This document shows positions 9,947-20,542 of a stretch of DNA of 22,997 nt, one piece after another. A program made the translations under genes and the position numbers. Source of the stretch: Priapulus caudatus (taxonomy: Eukaryota; Priapulida; Priapulimorpha; Priapulimorphida; Priapulidae); NCBI RefSeq assembly GCF_000485595.1, contig NW_014577187.1, positions 177,116 to 200,112 of the forward strand. The letters are read 5' to 3'. Each line of letters begins with the position of its first letter. Positions within the stretch are counted from its first letter, which is position 1. The notes beneath the pieces are model-generated. The model was not told the DNA's origin and did not search any database. It saw nothing but the letters and a program-made list of their open reading frames with translations.

Positions 9947-9952
9947 TATAAG
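9947..9952 (+). promoter_or_regulatory. Possible TATA box of peptide gene, unit 2
   Basis: TATAAG sits in a context conserved with units 0 and 1, about 180 bp before the ATG at 10130. Confidence 0.35.
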
Positions 9953-10129
9953 TCGGCTACATTTCAACTTTCCCCAAAACAAGCACGTAGCGTTATAGTT
10001 GCGTGATCAACCTCATTATTAAACGTAATTAACAACATTTTACATTATCACAATCACATCGATTAAAACATCAATTAAAAACCATCAATACAGTAAACTA
10101 CATTTCAACAACAAACAACTATATCAAGC

Positions 10130-10597
10130 ATGCCGAAACTAGTTGTTTTCTTTTTCACTACATTCTGGATATGTAAGTTTATAATTTATAATAAACTAAG
10201 AAAAAAGACGTGGCCTTACTTGCATGAAGTAAATTAGCAATATATCTTCCTGGTAGAGATTCTGTAAATCTCTCACATTTGCGCCTCCATTTCCTCACGT
10301 CACGACAACTGTATCATGGATATCACTGAGCAATACGGAGAGACCATTTATATAGATCAAAGGGATCTATAGATTTCCGGGTTCTACTTAGCAGTGCACG
10401 CACGTCACACAGAGAATCTGGATCGAACTAGCACGGAGATATCGGTGAGATGCAGAGCCGCTGTCACTCACGTACGCGAAAATGATCATCACCATCTCGT
10501 TAACAACATTCGATCTCGTCCGCGTGATTGTCCAAACAAGCCTAAAAATTATGCGAAATCTTTCGTACACATCACTCGGAAGAAAAACCTGCGATAG
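10130..10597 (+). CDS. Small secreted basic peptide, two exons (copy 2)
   Basis: Exon 1 is 10130-10172 (MPKLVVFFFTTFWI plus one base). The 219-bp intron runs from GTAAGT at 10173 to TTCTACTTAG ending at 10391. Exon 2 is 10392-10597, TAG stop. The predicted product is about 82 residues: a signal peptide completed by SVHA across the junction, then a basic mature chain of about 64 residues with two cysteines, a His triplet (NDHHHLVNN) and the end KSFVHITRKKNLR. Relative to unit 0, exon 2 shows nine substitutions, seven of them amino-acid changing, while cysteines, splice sites, signal peptide and stop are kept. AATAAA follows at 10613-10618. Family not recognised; a secreted peptide of unknown role. 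Confidence 0.62.
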
Positions 10598-10612
10598 CGC
10601 ACGCCAGCTTCA

Positions 10613-10618
10613 AATAAA
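10613..10618 (+). terminator. Polyadenylation signal of peptide gene, unit 2
   Basis: AATAAA lies 15 bp after the stop codon, conserved in all three units. Confidence 0.5.
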
Positions 10619-10631
10619 AAATATTCACGCT

Positions 10632-10886
10632 TTAGACATAAAGAGTTGAGTTAGTGCTCTCCGCGCTGAACAAATCGGGGTCGTATGTGCAAATCTTCAG
10701 CAGGCAAAACGCCGGCACACCATTGGCCGCGCAGCAAGCCAAAACATCGGGCCTGTTTGAGACAGTCTCCGCGGCTGCATCTGATGGCTCCCCGGTTACC
10801 TGAGCAACGGACAGCCGCGCGCAAAGGAAAAACACTACACTCGCTAAAAGCACATGGCAACCGGTTCGCGTGCTGGATTTTGGCAT
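10632..10886 (-). pseudogene. Receptor remnant: signal peptide plus half a DB module
   Basis: Starts at ATG 10886 with the same leader as the unit 1 receptor (MPKSSTRTGCHVLLASVVFF). It runs in frame through ACCAANGVPAFC and CTYDPDLFSAESTNSTL. At about 10640 it joins directly to the extreme 3' end of the gene (ATGTCTAAAGCGTGA), giving YV and a TAA stop, out of frame with the normal end. The product would be 84 residues, with the DB module cut before its second cysteine cluster. This copy is free of frameshifts and shows what the unit 1 N-terminus should read. It might still be made as a short secreted protein, but it is most simply a deletion remnant. Confidence 0.75.
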
Positions 10887-11008
10887 CCTTACAGATGTAG
10901 CTTTATTCTTTAGAAAATCATGTTTGAGGCAACGTATGGCATTCCTTGGAGTTTCCTCTTCGCCTTGCTGCTCCTACACTTGTAAATATATCTCTTTACC
11001 GATTAATT

Positions 11009-11050
11009 GCGGTTGAAACTATCATCTCATTCTTTCATTGCTTCAACCGC
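11009..11050. repeat. Inverted repeat upstream of receptor remnant, unit 2
   Basis: GCGGTTGAA (11009-11017) and TTCAACCGC (11042-11050), identical to the pair in unit 1, with the same loop length. Confidence 0.5.
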
Positions 11051-11191
11051 CTGGAAAATGATAAAAACAGGTGCATGTACGTTCACATCCCGTGACAAAC
11101 TTCAACTGCGGTGACCGGCTGTACGGAAGCACCTGACAAGCACGGAAATGCCAGCTGCCAAACAATGCGTGCCTTTTGTACCACGCTAACA

Positions 11192-14100
11192 GTCACAAGA
11201 GCAATGATCCATGATAACCTGAGCCATGATAACTTCATCAAAGAACGCTTCCGCAGTAACGTCTCGTGTCGATGATTGCATTTGAGTGCGCGTGTAATAG
11301 TAAAGTCAAGTTTAATGCCGTAGACGATTATTTTTATACGGTATTTAAACTGTATAATAATAATAATAAAGTTTGAAAGTCCTCATTGACCAATATGATT
11401 TATCGATTACATATCCCTAATTGCGATGAAAACGTTTCTTTAAACAAATATGGTTACGATGTAAATATACAGTGGACGGTGAATAGAGCGGGACGAGTCG
11501 TGAAGAATAGCGCATCTTATAGAATGTATGCGAGTTACAAGACCTACAAATTTGTGCAATTAGGAGATTCTGCGTAGAGATATCGTAACAGCTAGCTTCT
11601 AGTTTTAGTGAGCATTGCACTGCATCCACACAAAATGACACACGCGACATGTATTCATCGATATCAAAATTAAGTAGGTATTAATAAGAACGGATTAAAA
11701 GCATCAACGTAAACTATCATAATGCGGAAAAAATGTATAGTCGATAATGGTTTATCCACGTATCTGTCTATTGTTATTTCGTGAATTCCAAAACCCATGT
11801 AAATATCTAGCCACGCCTCTTTGCGCTATATATATATATATATATATATATATCTACACTGCAATAGCTGCCTAACTCGCCCGGCCCTATCCCAGCCGAC
11901 TAGGCAGACACGTCCCATAATAAGACTAGTTAAACGCCATTACCAGCCAGACAAACCGTAACAGAATCAACGTGGACGGAACCCTTCCACTGTAAACAAC
12001 CGGGTAAGGCCTTTTGTAGACAACTAGGCATTGGTTTATTTTGACATATACGCGTTAAAAACGAGTGCGCGTACGGAGGGCACAGCCAGTATACGCCGAA
12101 GGACGCCCGGTTTTTACCTGCTATACAGAGAGATACGACCGCGAGTGTGTCTGTATACAACACGAGAGTGCACTTTATACTTATAGGCGCTCCTGTATCG
12201 TACGTTCTCCCATCGATCAGTGTGCCTAAAATGCGCACCTCAGTGCGCCAGTCTGAGAGTCTCATGGTCGCTATGCCTGGTATGTTCTTATTTGGCCGCT
12301 GCGTCCGGGTACGAGAGAACATGCGAGGGCGTTGGAAATGGGAGGTCGGTTGAGTATAGACACGCGGGTTTGACGGATTCCTTGTTGCGCAGGGGTGCGT
12401 GCGTAGGATAGAAGTGTATAACGATTACCGGACATATTAAACCTAGTAAGGATTCACTATGACGTCACAGAAGGAAAATTAACGTTTATCCATGCAGAAA
12501 TGTGAAACTCGCCCGTGGTACACTGCCACTAAGGGGTGACAGATTTTAGACTAAAAGGTGTGACAGATTATTGTAAATGCGTGTGTTTTCAGCGGACGTA
12601 TGTGACGGTAAGCGACCGTCACTGACCGGGAAATTGATGGCCTGGCATACAGACGCAGTGTAATACATTACCGATCAATATCTGAAATGTTTAGGGGCAG
12701 TTCGACATTCATACTAGGTTTTGGTTAGGTACGAAGGTTTTGATAAATACGAAAGTTAATCGATGACTCTCCAATTTATGGCAGTTTTGATTGATTGCAC
12801 GTGGCTGAGTGATAAATTCTCTACCCGCAATCTCGCTACGATTGCTATTTTAACGAGAAGTGCTTTCTTGTAATGTATAATACTGGACAATAGAGGTATA
12901 ACATAATAAAATAATATAAAGACATGATCACAAAGAGGTTAGAAAAAAATTATATAATGAAATCATACTGCAAGACATAACTGACATCCACAGCTATATA
13001 ACGCACATTACCAAACAATAACTTAATAAATAAATAAAATAATACCGTGCATGGATTCAGCTAACACGACGAAGTATTTTTGCTATAACCTTATAATAGA
13101 TGCAAGTTATATTATTTGGAAAAACCCAAAGAGACGCTCCATGATAGAGCGAACACGCCTAATATTGTCGTAGTTGTCCATTTTCATACGATTCATTATG
13201 GCGTATTTGTAAGGATTTTACTATGCCGTTCCTTCTCATATTACACGTATTGCGTCACATCTAGCCAATATTCGTGATTGTTGTTTGCGAGATTGCGCAA
13301 TAATGGATACCTTTGCTCGCCTTGAAAGATATTATTGAAACTATTCCCGACAAAAACTTTCCTAATATAGCTAAAAATTAGGGGGGCGTTCTTGTACGTT
13401 ATATGCATGCGTCGACTTTACAAGGCGCACTAGACTAAACTGGGGATGCTCGCTTTGTATATGCCAGAGTTCTCTAATAGAACGGTCAGAACGGATACGA
13501 TAAGAAATAGGGAACATAACAGCACAGCTAAGCAATGAGCATAACACAGCTAACCAATCGCTAACAATAGCGATATCCTATGTTAAGCCTTTATTACACA
13601 CAACAGGCTAATTGTTTCTCGGCAACTATCAATTAGGGCGTACTACGCGCTTTAGCAAAGTAGACATTACATGTAGTAACTGTATAGTCAGTACATGGTT
13701 GGAAGAATACTGTGATGCCGTGCTCGACTACCGTTCCACCTCGCAGGTATATTCGCGTCGTTGAAACATTTGCATCTATATCATCTCATGTATGTCATAT
13801 CACCTTCACGCCAGCCTATGCGTACGAGTGAATTATGCTGCTTTACGCTATGCATGAGTTCATGTTGCGCGTAAATTGATAGGTAAATAGTAGAATTACA
13901 GCGCCCCTGGTACTGCAGTGAATTCATGCGTAACGCACGGTGACGTCACACGCCTAGACCAGGAGAATGAACAAACTATAAAGCGATAAATAATAACAAT
14001 AATAATAAATAATAATAAATAAATAATAACAAGCGATGGACAAGTTGACACAATGTATTAATTAAAAACGTTAATTACTACAGACAAGCGTAGACTAAGC

Positions 14101-14480
14101 GAAATGCATGATCAAATGGCGAGGAAATGGGGAACTGGTATCTGAGTTAACGTCACATTCAATTTGATATGCAATTAATCTGATCTTAACACTGGTAACG
14201 GAAAGGGTGTGATCGAACCGACACAACTGACTGCCTAGCAGCACAATCCGTGAATATTCTGAAATTTCCGTCTGCTGCCATCACTGCTCGTGCGGAGACA
14301 GTCTAACACATTTTCCTAAAGTAATCGAAGCGGCTGCAGCACCTGCACCTGTGTCTATATATATAATTGCGATCGTTACCCAACTGTTATAAATAGACTA
14401 GCAAAACGGGTGCCTTCTCGTTCTGAGGGCACACCATCACACCCCGGTAGCCATTCGCCACAAAGAGTCTTTTCTAAATT
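11192..14480. other. Unique AT-rich stretch without a supported gene
   Basis: About 3.3 kb. It holds a TA microsatellite at about 11828-11853 and A/T-rich triplet runs (AAT) near 11358 and 13998. Open frames such as those near 11930-12322 (minus) and 12147-12353 (plus) have no signal peptide, domain or repeat support and are treated as chance. Confidence 0.55.
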
Positions 14481-14487
14481 TCTAGTC

Positions 14488-14537
14488 TATATATATCAGG
14501 AGTAGATAATATCTATTATCTACTCCTGATATATATA
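14488..14537. repeat. Perfect palindrome, 24-bp arms, 2-nt loop
   Basis: The arm TATATATATCAGGAGTAGAT followed by AATA (14488-14511) is repeated exactly in reverse complement at 14514-14537, with only TC between. It could form a cruciform. Such a tight perfect hairpin can also be a read-foldback artefact. Confidence 0.9.
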
Positions 14538-14663
14538 CACTCTTCTTAGCACCGTGTGGATACGCGTACTTCTGCTATAGCGACTAGGGAGCGCCACTGT
14601 ATTTTCCAGAATCTGATATAATAAATAAACAGACGCGGAACAGCGCCATCACATGCCATGCAT

Positions 14664-14664
14664 C

Positions 14665-14696
<32 letters not shown>

Positions 14697-14702
14697 CAGA
14701 GA
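14664..14702. repeat. Microsatellite (TA)n-(GA)n
   Basis: A TA run passes directly into a GA run, the same order as in the tract at 2443-2560. Confidence 0.85.
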
Positions 14703-14913
14703 GGCGGGTAGCTAGATTGTCATAAAATACCTCTCATGCGTGGAGATCCGTTGCAGCGATACATAAAATTAAACTCCGCGGGGTATGCAGGTATGGTACA
14801 GCAGAAATCTAATATCGTACTACAAATTCCAACGAATTCCATCATCAGGTACGCGCCAAGATGGTGAATATATGACTCCTAATTCCTCCTACAGTTAGCT
14901 CACATCACTAGTG

Positions 14914-14920
14914 TATAAAT
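14914..14920 (+). promoter_or_regulatory. Possible TATA box
   Basis: TATAAAT lies about 85 bp upstream of the ATG at 14999, at the edge of a locally GC-richer stretch. Speculative on its own, but in the right place for the exon below. Confidence 0.3.
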
Positions 14921-14998
14921 TAGGGCAGCGTGTATATAATAGGATCGGTGCGCGTCACAATACTGAACGACTGTTGTTGTCTGTCTCTCTACGCCGCG

Positions 14999-15125
14999 AT
15001 GAAACCGGAATGTTTTCGCTGCTTCTCACCTGTCGCGCCGCGTTCTGCTGCGGATGAATATATACACCTGCAGGGTTACGACTTACCTATCGAGAATGTA
15101 TCATCGGTTTTGCGTCACATCACAG
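14999..15125 (+). CDS. Possible first coding exon of an unknown protein
   Basis: ATG at 14999 opens MKPECFRCFSPVAPRS and continues to VSSVLRHITG. It ends at CACAG followed by GTGTGT, an acceptable donor, after 42 codons plus one base. The CxxC near the start and the following aliphatic helix-like segment recall the N-terminus of insect zinc-finger proteins of the ZAD type, but the second Cys pair is not in this exon, and I find no clear next exon. The stretch is GC-richer than its surroundings and has a TATA box upstream. Without an exon 2 this stays tentative. Confidence 0.3.
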
Positions 15126-15890
15126 GTGTGTTTGCTGGGTTCGTGAGATGAGTGTTGAGTTGTCGATCGCGCTCTCACATACGGATAATCACACACGTGT
15201 CGACGTCCGTCCGCAGTTGCTCGACATACTTGCCCCGCGTTGAAATAATATGGCCGCTCCTTGTTGTCGATCGACTCCGCGTGTGTCACACCTCAATGCG
15301 CACCTGGGCACACCTGCAGTCTGCCTCCGCGCCGCGGTTGATGAATCCTACCTAGAGATGGCGCCACAAACCTGAAGTCGAACAAAAATTTGACACTGGG
15401 GGATAATCAATTACGTCTTAGCTGTAAATGTGGTTATATAGCAAAGAGCGAAACATGCCAGTAGAGCTCTCTCTATCACGACAGAGATTATTATTGGAAT
15501 ATGCCTCTGCTTTAGTATATGACAAAGAGGGGGGGGGCGATAAGTGATATTTTGTCTTGTCGTATCGTTTTCCTCGTTCTCAACGGATGCAGCATGTTAA
15601 ATGTAAGGGAATTCAAGAGTCCTGTAGTCTAATTAATCCAAGTAACTTTTTACTTTAATTATATTACTCTGAACTATAGCGTGCACTAAACGCATGCATG
15701 CACTCTCTCCAGAATATCTCGCATGATCAGTTAGAATACAGCGCAAAAACTACGCAAAACACATTATGTAGTATGAAATGGATTATGCAAAAAAGACGAG
15801 GATCACATTAAATATGTAATTAGTTTTTCGGTCGATTTTGATGGAAATTAAGAGAACACAAGCAAAGACAATCTCGTGACTTATCGTCAG
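15126..15890. other. No supported gene
   Basis: Follows the possible exon. It includes a G run at about 15530-15537. No splice-linked coding sequence, RNA gene or repeat is recognised. Confidence 0.5.
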
Positions 15891-15904
15891 CCTTGGAAGA
15901 AGTA

Positions 15905-16142
15905 CAGCGAGAGAGGAAAAGAGAGTATGGGGGAGGGATGGAGCTAAAGAGAGCGAGGACAGGAGAGAGAGCGACAGACAATCAGACATAGAGAAAAGGA
16001 GAGAGACGGACAGACACAGAGAGAGAAACGCAAACAAGCGCACAGGCACACACACACGCACGCACGCATGTATGCACACATATACACACATACACACACG
16101 CGCACGCACGCACGCACAGAAAGAGAGAGAGAAGAGGGAGGG
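15905..16142. repeat. Degenerate GA and CA/CGCA microsatellite tract
   Basis: GA-rich sequence (about 15905-16030), then CA/GCAC repeats (about 16040-16118), then GA again to about 16148. The minus-strand open frames over it, rich in Ser/Leu and Cys/Val, reflect the repeat. Confidence 0.85.
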
Positions 16143-16215
16143 AGAGAGCTCTGTTTATCCTATAGCCCCGGGTAATGTTTAGTGAGACATAATCACGCAT
16201 TAACGCAGATAAGGT

Positions 16216-16363
16216 CTATGTCTCCCTGACCTCTGTTTGACCTGGCTCGTTTAGCTATTTTTGACTAATATATATATGGTTAGGGTTAGGGTTAGGATAG
16301 GTTAGGGTTCGGTCAGAAATAGCTAAGCGAGTCCAGGTCAAACAGAAGGTCAGGGAGACATAG
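16216..16363. repeat. Long inverted repeat enclosing telomere-like repeats
   Basis: The arm 16216-16265 (starting CTATGTCTCCCTGACC) matches the reverse complement of 16312-16363 with only a few mismatches and one-base indels. The loop holds a TA run and, at 16278-16310, GGTTAGGGTTAGGGTTAGG followed by an imperfect continuation. It is a hairpin-capable element of unknown class. Confidence 0.9.
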
Positions 16364-16420
16364 AGCGGGCCGCATATAACAACCACGCAAAGGTCGGGTA
16401 ATCGTGCGGTAAGTTAGTTA

Positions 16421-16640
16421 GACGAGCATTTAAAAAATAATTCGCATGTGAGTCAAACAAATTGCAAAAGTTTGTTTTATTGTTGATTCTTGTTTATTAG
16501 GTAGTTCTTCTGACATCATCCAAAATGGGACACAGGACTCTTGCTCCGCCAGGTACCCAGAAGTTGGCCTAATTTGCATATTTGAAATGGCGCGCCATCT
16601 CACAACTTTGAGGTTAATTATCTCTAAAGAATTATTCATT
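16421..16640 (+). repeat. Left terminal inverted repeat of the transposon
   Basis: Pairs with 20543-20746. It is also partly repeated in inverted orientation at 16785-16857, so the left end alone can fold back. Confidence 0.75.
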
Positions 16641-16784
16641 TCTCAGTTGCAGTAAGCTGTATAGAGGTTAATAAGATATATGACCGCGCAATAAAACTAA
16701 GCAGAATATTAGAAGCCCTAACTGCCTTTCTGAATAACCTAAGGTCGAGGCCAGATGTGCGAAAATAACGTCAATGACATTGTT

Positions 16785-16857
16785 TAAACCAGACATCATC
16801 AAGAATACCTAATAACAAGAAATCAACAATGAAGCAACACTGATGCAAATTGTTGAC
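16785..16857 (-). repeat. Extra inner copy of the terminal repeat
   Basis: AGACATCATCAAGAATACCT, then AATAACAAGAAATCAACAAT, is in the same orientation as the right end (20656-20695) and inverted to the left end. It suggests a nested or foldback arrangement. Confidence 0.7.
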
Positions 16858-17639
16858 TGCAACTGGACAATTTTTCTGAATATTGTCATCTATATTAAAG
16901 TAAACTATTGGCGAGAATTTTCGCAGTGTTTTTTCCCACTTTCATGATAGCCCTACGAGTTATTGGCCTTTGAAAAAAAAAAAAGTAACAGCAATGTCTA
17001 GAAAAGCGATAAAATGTCTTTAGAAACCTTCGTATTGCACAGAAAATCATGCACGATTACAGATTTTGCGTTTCTGTTCCTTTACCGCTGGCGGCGAACA
17101 CATCAGAGTGATAACTTTTTCCAACAATCAGGGTAGTTTCTGTCACGTTATAGCTGACAAGTTGATCAACAACACCATGCACCATTGATGGCAGAGGAAG
17201 CGTAATCATGCATGGGGGCTCTATCGTATACAGCATCGCGACCAGTACCAATACCCAGAGACAAGTCCCAGTCCTATCAGAACACACTTCACAGTGCTAC
17301 CAAATTACTACGTTTCGGAGCTGGGAAATGTGGTGAGAATCTTCTGTAGCCAACACATAACAAGATATAGTTGCGAAAGAGGCAAGACGACACATCTTGA
17401 TTTACTATTGGAGATTCGTGCGTATGCAACAGATTAAGACCTGTCTTGGTCGGCTTCATGCAAGCAGTAACACACCGGACAGCAGCAAGGAAGGCGTTTT
17501 TTTCCATTTCTCTTCTATGATAGATCTAGACCCCTAACCGACAGAGCTGCATGTATTCAACCTAAACGTTTTGTGAACAATCATGTATGAAGTAGCAACG
17601 TCCTCCAGCCGTCTAGTTTGACCAGTTACGTTAACCGAC

Positions 17640-20270
17640 TACGCTTTGACGCAAGCTCTTCTGAGATTAAGGCGCAACACTCGATTCATCTCAAGCCAAG
17701 AAGAAGAGCTTGAGCAATGTCATCCTTATACTTTGAGCCTTGCATACACTGCATGTCCGTTTCTCGGAAGCATTAAGCGATTTCATGAAGTCGAGTGGTT
17801 CTGCACTTGCTCGAAGTTAGCGCTTGGCGGTAACACCAGTCGACACATAATGGCCTAGACGGGAAGGCGTATGCAAGAAGATCAGGGGCCAGCTTTGGTG
17901 GATGGCGCTCTTAGCCAGGTCTTTGCAAGAAGACAGCCAACGAAGACAGGTGTGGCCCAATGCTCTAGAAGATGTTTGAGCCGAGGTTTTCGGCGATGAA
18001 CACATGTATCTGAAACAAATGATGATATCTATGCCTAAGCACTCGATCAGCTTTCCAGCAAAAGCAAAGCTTGACAATATCTGCAAGACCCCAACAGGGA
18101 AAGTTATTGAAACAGAAGCAATCTGATCTTCTGAGATCTGACTAAAGGCTCAGAACGGCCACTGGCAACTTCACTGCCTTTACGCTGAAGTCCCTGATAG
18201 AAAATGCTAGCCATACTTCGGCAGGCAAGTGGGCACAACCAGTTATGCTAAGTCGGCGTTCTATCTGTTCCTGCTGAAGCCCGAGGAAAGAATACGCCTA
18301 GTATTTTTTCAAGAGTTTCATGAAATGGAAATAGTTTTTCAGACGTAGCGAATTGATTCTGGGGTGCTTTGGCAAGCAGATCTATCATGCGCAGGTTTGA
18401 AATGAAAGTGACTAAAGAGCAAGGGTGGATAAGCACCGCAGGACGAGGGTATAGGACGAGCGCAACGGACAAGGTGGCCTGCCTGACGATGCCCTGATTA
18501 TGCACAGATAACAACCGAGATGGAGAGAAAGCTGCAGTAGGCTACAAGAACACGACGCAGTGAACTCAGTCAAAGTGGCAATGAAGCGAGAATATGGCAG
18601 ATACGCAATCATTCATTTGAATACCTTGCAAGAGCCATGACCCGTTCAAAAAGAGCGGCATACTTGTATGACATATCAACGGGCATTGGCCTCCAAGTGT
18701 GGACACGCTTCTACATGGCTGAAAGATATAGCAAGTCATCATTACCTAGCATGGAAGGCGAGCAGGCTTCACAACTATGCTTCAAGAAAAGAACAAGTCA
18801 AAGTGTTTGGAGCCAAAGGAGTTTCCGATGGAGAGGAATTGGTTGTCGATCTTGGCAGGCTGCTCTTTCCAGACTCCTGATCATAGGCAAATAACACTTG
18901 ATCACGATCTACATAGAGGTTCAGATAGCGAGCGTCGCTTTATGCGCCCATCCATATCTTTAGCAAAGCATGGCCTACTAAACGCTCTTACAAAACACAA
19001 AACATTCGATGCGATTCTAAACTCTGCAGTGACACAGCAAGACATTAATCAATTCCGAGAGAATGAATGTTTTAGATGGGTCTCTTCTACAGTCGTTTGC
19101 CATGGTTACAGGGGGATATGCTATAGACAATAACTCAACCACATATATACGTGTGGCTGCAAAAGTATGCCCACCCAATAGTTGTTGTATGATGGCTACT
19201 CAGCAGGAAAGCAATCAAGACAGTGACATTACACAACAGGACTGCAGCGGGTCAATCCTCAGCCAACAGTAAATACGTGCGCTTGACTTACCATTGAAGA
19301 TAGTATAAGAAGACATTCCTGATGAACAATCAAACTAAACAAGAGAGTTCATCAAACATGCTAGTGCGATGAGTGAGGAAACTCATTCAATGCAGAAGAC
19401 GACGCCGATGCTGTTGATTGTCCAGACAACCGTGAACATGCCGTGTAAAGACGACAGCAATTTTGTCATTGCAGAGGATACTGACATCCTTGTGCTCTGT
19501 GTGCCACCACCATAAACGCAGGTAGCCAGCTTGTTCATGAGTCAGACCGAAGAGTGGCAATTGAGCGCACTTGTGGAACAATCACATACCAGACGACATG
19601 TCAATTTTAGGAAGCGCGTGCTTATGAGCATATCGCTCTCATTGCTTTGCATGCTGGTATGTGGGTGCGATACCACATCTGGACTCCCATGGGATCGGCA
19701 AAGGTTTGTGTGGCTAGGGGTAAGAATTTTCGACGAAGCTTAATGCAGATAGGTGAATGCTTCATGTAAGTTATTTAGCCATGATGAAATCAAGAGATGG
19801 CTGGGGCGCAAAGCATTGGTTCATGTGTTGTTATGGTGGACAAGGTAGCCCTTTGAAAGTCCTACGCTAGAAATTGATGTTTGGGTTGACAAGGTTTGTT
19901 GGAAGAGCCTCAAGAGTGTGACATCAAAAAGGTGGCTTGCGCACCGACAGAAGATGCTGCAAGTTTCCATTGCTTATTAGAGTTTGTTCCTACAGAGCTC
20001 AAGTATGGATAGGGAAACGTAGCAATAAAAGCGGAAGATCTGGGGTTTAGAATAGCCAATGTGAAAGTTTGATGGGCGCGAGAGAATGGACATACAAGCC
20101 AGCTCGCTGATGCGCTACTGAAGATAATACGTTTGCAAATGTACGGAGTAATTGTGAGCACAATGATATGTTCGTGGCAAGAAGAAGCGGGAATGTTCTG
20201 CAATGAGCCTGTGGACAAGTGTCAGACGGAGCTTTGTACAAACATACCATTGGATATGTTTTTGAGTACT
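17640..20270 (+). pseudogene. Broken gene of a transposon-borne protein family
   Basis: Plus-strand pieces in several frames match, in the expected order, an uncharacterised protein family that recurs in invertebrate genomes: a DGYSAG motif (about 19185), AEDDAD then IVQTTVN (about 19391-19440), FVIAEDTDILVLCV (about 19460-19503), GCDTTSGL (about 19665-19690), LAPTEDAASFHCL (about 19935-19975), ALLKII (about 20115) and a Cys-rich end with MICSWQEEAGMFC and KCQTELC (about 20160-20235) resembling CXC/tesmin-like zinc clusters. The EDTD stretch looks like a PIN/FEN-type acidic nuclease motif, by inference. The N-terminal limit is uncertain; 18637-18894 is open but not recognised. Frameshifts and stops show it is dead. 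The family assignment rests on recalled motif order, not on a search. Confidence 0.65.
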
Positions 20271-20542
20271 ATGCAGCAGTATGTATGCCAAAAGAATAAT
20301 GTAATATATCAGTGTGTGCTTATATATCTTATTTGCAATTGCACGGTGGTTTTCATACTTGGGATAAATGCTTGTCATTTTCCTTGTTTTGTTTTTAAAA
20401 TGTGTCACCGGAATGTGTCAACTACATTCTTTGACATATTTAACCTAGGCTGTTTCAAAGAGGTTATTTGGCTTTTAAAATCTGTATTTTAAATTCCTTG
20501 GGCATGTTTCTATTCTACCTATATAGCGTTATTTGGGCTGAA

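Larger units (their letters stand above)
8150..11191. repeat. Unit 2 of the tandem locus array (receptor body deleted)
   Basis: Matches unit 1 at both ends but lacks about 3.2 kb corresponding to 4391-7605. The deletion joint is at about 10638. It also carries the MITE insertion (8440-9131) and a replaced stretch at about 9537-9587. The coding parts of this unit are free of the frameshifts seen in unit 1. Confidence 0.88.

Noticed and set aside
15783-16200. Minus-strand frames rich in Ser/Leu and Cys/Val
   Set aside because: They lie on GA and CA/CGCA tracts; no domain or start context.
16278-16310. A true chromosome end
   Set aside because: Only a few units, degenerate, enclosed in an inverted repeat, with unrelated sequence on both sides.
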